From the NCBI GenBank assembly GCA_046729975.1, contig JBKPHS010000193.1:1-9551 (forward strand): 9,551 nt of DNA, in the 5' to 3' direction. Origin of the DNA: JBKPHS01 sp046729975 (GTDB taxonomy: Bacteria > Actinomycetota > Thermoleophilia > Solirubrobacterales > Thermoleophilaceae). The translations under genes were made by a program, and so were the position numbers. Numbering within the stretch: the first letter of the stretch is position 1; every line of letters begins with the position of its first letter. The notes beneath the pieces were generated by a model that made no database searches, was not told where the DNA came from, and saw nothing but the letters and a program-made list of their open reading frames with translations. This document shows, one piece after another, positions 6,932-9,551 of the stretch.

Positions 6932-7549
6932 CTACAGGACGTAGATCGTGCTGTACACGATGATCCACATCACGTCCACGAAGTGCCAGTAGATGCCGGG
7001 CACCTCGACGCCGCGGTGCTCCTTCGCCGTGAAGTGGCCGCGGAAGGCGCGCGTCGTCGCCATGGAGAGCAGCACGAGCCCGACGAATACGTGGGCCCCG
7101 TGCAGGCCCGTGAGTCCGTAGAAGATCGTGCCCTGAGCGCTGTCGTGGGGCGCGAAGCCGACGTGGGCGTACTCGTTGATCTGCACGAAGAGGAACGTCG
7201 CGCCGAGGAGGAGGGTGGTGAGCAGCCCCACCCTGAGGGCTGCGCGGTTCTCCCGCTTGGCGCTCTCGAGCGACCAGTGCATCGTGAAGCTCGACGAGAC
7301 CAGGATCGCGGTGTTCACCCCCGCGATGGCGACGGGCAGGTGGGTCCCCTCCGCCGGCCACTCGGCGTTCGACACGACGCGGATGAAGAAGTAGGCCGTG
7401 AAGAACGCTCCGAAGAGCATCACCTCGGAGACGATGAAGAGCAGCATCCCGAGCACCTGCGGATCGACCCGCGAGGAGCGGTTGGCCGGCGGCGGCCCGT
7501 GGTGCTCGTGCTCGACCGCGTGGCCCGCGGCGACGGAGGCCGACTCCAC
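6932..7549 (-). CDS. ctaE: Cytochrome c oxidase subunit III
   Basis: The predicted protein has 205 residues, with about five membrane helices, the short form usual in Actinomycetota. It is a core integral-membrane subunit of the aa3-type oxidase and stabilises subunit I. A histidine-rich soluble N-terminus (HAVEHEHH, residues 10-17) comes first. Next is the first helix, LGMLLFIVSEVMLFGAFFTA, with the conserved Glu, then NTAILVSSSFTMHW, FLFVQINEYAH and GLTGLHGAHVFVGLVLL. The C-terminal signature is GIYWHFVDVMWIIVYSTIYV. GTG 7549 shares its G with the TAG of the Usp-like gene (TAGTG), a one-base overlap that implies translational coupling and fixes the start. The gene order ctaD, Usp-like, ctaE is unusual. 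Confidence 0.95.
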   Translation of the reverse strand: MESASVAAGHAVEHEHHGPPPANRSSRVDPQVLGMLLFIVSEVMLFGAFFTAYFFIRVVSNAEWPAEGTHLPVAIAGVNTAILVSSSFTMHWSLESAKRENRAALRVGLLTTLLLGATFLFVQINEYAHVGFAPHDSAQGTIFYGLTGLHGAHVFVGLVLLSMATTRAFRGHFTAKEHRGVEVPGIYWHFVDVMWIIVYSTIYVL

Positions 7550-8412
7550 TAGGTCCTCGCCTCCTGCCCGACCTCGACTTCGCCCTCGCTCGCGTCGGAG
7601 ACGTCCGACACCACGTGCTCCACCGGCTTTGCCGTGGACGCGCGCACACGCTCCACGAGGTCGTTGCGGAGCCAGCCCGAGCGCGTGGCGGGGAAGGTCG
7701 AGATCACGATCTCGTCGACGGCGTAGAACTGAAGCGCGTTCTGGATCGCCGTGAAGGGGTCGGGGTCCATGACCTGCCCGACAGCCTCGAGGCCCTCGCG
7801 CTCCAGGTGGTTGAGCGTATGGCCCAGGCGCTCATCCGCGTCGCCGGCGGTGCCCGTTCCCTGCGGGCAGATGACGATGAAGCGGTGCGGGGTGTCGGCT
7901 GCCTTTCCCTTCAGGAGGCGAATCAGCGGGCCGCCTCCGACCGTCTGGTTGGCGACGACCAGCGTACGCGTGGCCTCCGCGCGGTCGGCGTCGAGGTCGA
8001 CGACGACGTGCTCGACGGGCAGCTCGGTCGCATCCCGCACGCGATCCACCAGATCCCTGCGAAGCCAGCCCGAGCGGGTGTCCGGGTGCGTCGAGATGAC
8101 GATCTCCTCGGGCTCGAAGACCGCCACCGCGTCCATCGTGGCGGCGTAGGGGTCGGGATCCATGATCTCGCCCTCGGCGTCGATGCCGACGTGGCGGAGC
8201 TGGGCGAGCGTAGTCCGGAGACGGTGCTCGGCCGCGGTCCGCACCGACTCGTCGTAGACGATGTATCCGTGCTTCGGCTGGTTCTGGGGGCAGACCACGA
8301 ACGCCTTGACCGCTCCCTCGCCGGCGCGCCGCTCGAGCGCATTGACCAGAGCCCGTCCCCCGACAGTCTCGTTGGCCACGACCAGCACCCGGCGCTGCGC
8401 CCCGTCGCTCAT
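7549..8412 (-). CDS. Tandem Usp-like two-domain protein within the oxidase operon
   Basis: The predicted protein has 287 residues and no signal peptide or membrane span. It consists of two copies of one alpha/beta domain. Copy 1 has VLVVANETVGG (9-19), FVVCPQ (38-43), MDPDPYA (84-90), EIVIST (103-108) and TRSGWLRRDLVDRVR (112-126). Copy 2 has LVVANQTVGG (151-160), FIVICPQ (178-184), MDPDPF (215-220), EIVIST (234-239) and TRSGWLRNDLVERVR (243-257). The alternating strands and helices fit the universal stress protein (adenine nucleotide alpha hydrolase-like) fold. The usual Usp ATP motif (G-2x-G-9x-G-S/T) is not seen at the matching place, so nucleotide binding is doubtful. ATG 8412 overlaps the ctaD stop as ATGA, and the stop overlaps the ctaE start. 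It is therefore translated in step with the oxidase and may serve its assembly or regulation; that is inference. Confidence 0.8.
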   Translation of the reverse strand: MSDGAQRRVLVVANETVGGRALVNALERRAGEGAVKAFVVCPQNQPKHGYIVYDESVRTAAEHRLRTTLAQLRHVGIDAEGEIMDPDPYAATMDAVAVFEPEEIVISTHPDTRSGWLRRDLVDRVRDATELPVEHVVVDLDADRAEATRTLVVANQTVGGGPLIRLLKGKAADTPHRFIVICPQGTGTAGDADERLGHTLNHLEREGLEAVGQVMDPDPFTAIQNALQFYAVDEIVISTFPATRSGWLRNDLVERVRASTAKPVEHVVSDVSDASEGEVEVGQEART

Positions 8413-9551
8413 TCGGTCCTCACGGGCGGCGGCGCCCCGCCTCCGGCCGGCGCTGTGGCGGTCGTGACCGCCGGCTTCTTCTCCTTGAACACTCCGTGCA
8501 CGGCGCCGGGCACGCCGTACTCGTAGGGTCCGCCGACGACCGTCGGCACCTCGTCGAAGTTGAACACCGGCGGCGGTGAGCTGACCAGCCACTCGAGCGT
8601 GTGTGCCCGCCACGGGTTGGCCGCCGCCTTGGGGCCGTGCCGCCAGCTCGTGATGATGTTGTAGAGGAAGATCAGGAACGAGAGGCCGAAGATGAAGCTG
8701 GAGATCGAGATGACGGCGTTGAGCGTCGCGAACTGCTCGGCGTAGTCGGCGACCCGTCGCGGCATCCCGTCGATGCCCACGAGGTGCATCGGGCCGAACG
8801 TCAGGTTGAAAAAGATGAACGAAAGCCAGAAGTGCACCCTGCCGAGCGTCTCGTCGTACATCCGCCCCGTCATCTTGGGGAACCAGTGGTAGATCCCGGC
8901 GAAGATCGTGAACACGCTGCCCCCGAACAGCACGTAGTGGATGTGCGCCACCACGAAGTAGGTGTCCGACACGTGGATCACCACCGGGATGACCGCGAGC
9001 ATGATCCCGCTGATCCCGCCGAGCGTGAACATCGTGATGAAGCCGAGGGCGAACAGCATCGGCGTCCTCAGGTGGATCACGCCCCGCCAGAGCGTCGCGA
9101 GCCAGGAGAAGATCTTGATGCCGGTCGGCACGGCGATCAGCATCGTGGTGATCATCATCGGCACGCGCAGCCAGGAGAACATGCCTGAGACGAACATGTG
9201 GTGGGCCCAGACCGTGAAGCCCAGCACGACGATCGCGATCAGCGAGAAGGCCATCATCCGGTAGCCGAAGATCGGCTTTCGCGCGTTGGTCGAGATCACC
9301 TCGCTGACGATCCCGAAGCCCGGCAGCATCATGATGTAGACGGCCGGGTGGGAGTAGAACCAGAAGACGTGCTGGTACATCAGGACGTCGCCGCTCGATG
9401 TCACGTCGAAGAAGTTGAACCCGAGCGCCCGGTCGAGCAGCACGAAGAACTGCGAGCCGGCGATGAACGGCGTCGCGATCACAACCAGGAGCGAGGTGGT
9501 GAAGTTCGCCCACACGAGCAGCGGCATGCGCCAGAACGTCATGCCGGGCGC
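8409..9551 (-). CDS. ctaD: Cytochrome c oxidase subunit I, subfamily A2-like (N-terminus off window)
   Basis: Catalytic subunit of the aa3-type oxidase, which reduces oxygen to water and pumps protons. The window holds about 380 residues covering helices V to XII; helices I-IV, with the first heme a ligand, lie beyond 9551, and the frame stays open through APGMTFWRMP at the edge. Copper B ligands are the His of YSHPAVYI and the pair in VWAHHMF. K-channel residues are in VPTGIKIFSW. The two heme ligands are in DTYFVVAHIHYVLF. In canonical A1 enzymes helix VI reads GHPEVY with the D-channel Glu; here it is YSHPAVY, the Tyr-Ser signature described for subfamily A2. The hydrophilic C-terminal tail (about 60 residues) ends PPPVRTE. 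Its TGA forms an ATGA overlap with the next gene. ctaC, if present, would be upstream outside the window. Confidence 0.95.
   Translation of the reverse strand, partial: APGMTFWRMPLLVWANFTTSLLVVIATPFIAGSQFFVLLDRALGFNFFDVTSSGDVLMYQHVFWFYSHPAVYIMMLPGFGIVSEVISTNARKPIFGYRMMAFSLIAIVVLGFTVWAHHMFVSGMFSWLRVPMMITTMLIAVPTGIKIFSWLATLWRGVIHLRTPMLFALGFITMFTLGGISGIMLAVIPVVIHVSDTYFVVAHIHYVLFGGSVFTIFAGIYHWFPKMTGRMYDETLGRVHFWLSFIFFNLTFGPMHLVGIDGMPRRVADYAEQFATLNAVISISSFIFGLSFLIFLYNIITSWRHGPKAAANPWRAHTLEWLVSSPPPVFNFDEVPTVVGGPYEYGVPGAVHGVFKEKKPAVTTATAPAGGGAPPPVRTE

Noticed and set aside
6815..7552. Plus-strand open frame of about 245 codons
   Set aside because: It is antisense to ctaE and rich in Glu, Arg and His as a mirror of the membrane protein; no domain.
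8413..9513. Upstream extension of the Usp-like frame through the ctaD region
   Set aside because: This part is ctaD read in another frame; the Usp-like gene has a good ATG at 8412 overlapping the ctaD stop.

Overview
The window is GC-rich DNA, densely packed with genes on both strands and with many GTG and TTG starts. The gene set is an actinobacterial-type aa3 oxidase cluster, a MshEN-type PilB ATPase, and a small acidic/glycine-rich membrane protein of a sort I associate with Thermoleophilia. My best guess is an aerobic Actinomycetota of the Thermoleophilia (Solirubrobacterales/Gaiellales-like). This is inference from gene content; no rRNA or marker gene is present.

Layout, left to right. 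Bases 22-369 (+) encode a small single-span membrane protein. Bases 370-470 carry GGTTACC repeats and hairpins. Bases 478-833 are the decayed C-terminal end of a DDE transposase, with a frameshift and an internal deletion. Bases 914-1086 are a small two-helix membrane protein gene broken by one apparent frameshift. A minus-strand pair follows: a four-cysteine (zinc-ribbon-like) protein (1725-1456) and a lipoprotein (about 1489-1124). Three plus-strand genes come next: a GT4-type glycosyltransferase (1815-3350), a lipoprotein joining cytochrome c to a cupredoxin (3398-4120), and a PilB/GspE-type assembly ATPase (4176-5951).

Bases 9551-5948 read on the minus strand and look like one operon: ctaD (cut by the window edge), a tandem Usp-like protein, ctaE, a 36-residue single-span membrane protein, and an inositol monophosphatase-family phosphatase. 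Three of the four junctions overlap: ATGA between ctaD and the Usp-like gene, TAGTG between that gene and ctaE, and CTGA between the 36-residue gene and the phosphatase. The fourth, between ctaE and the 36-residue gene, is a 109-bp spacer that can fold into a three-way-junction structure. The operon ends tail to tail with pilB, the two stops sharing one CTAG.

Functionally, ctaD and ctaE encode core subunits of a terminal oxidase. CtaD has the YSHPxVY signature of subfamily A2, which lacks the D-channel glutamate. The membrane-anchored cytochrome c-cupredoxin protein is a natural candidate electron donor to it. The most unusual points are the duplicated Usp-like protein embedded between the oxidase subunits, the 36-residue protein just after ctaE, and two genes whose context points to non-canonical (CTG or similar) starts.
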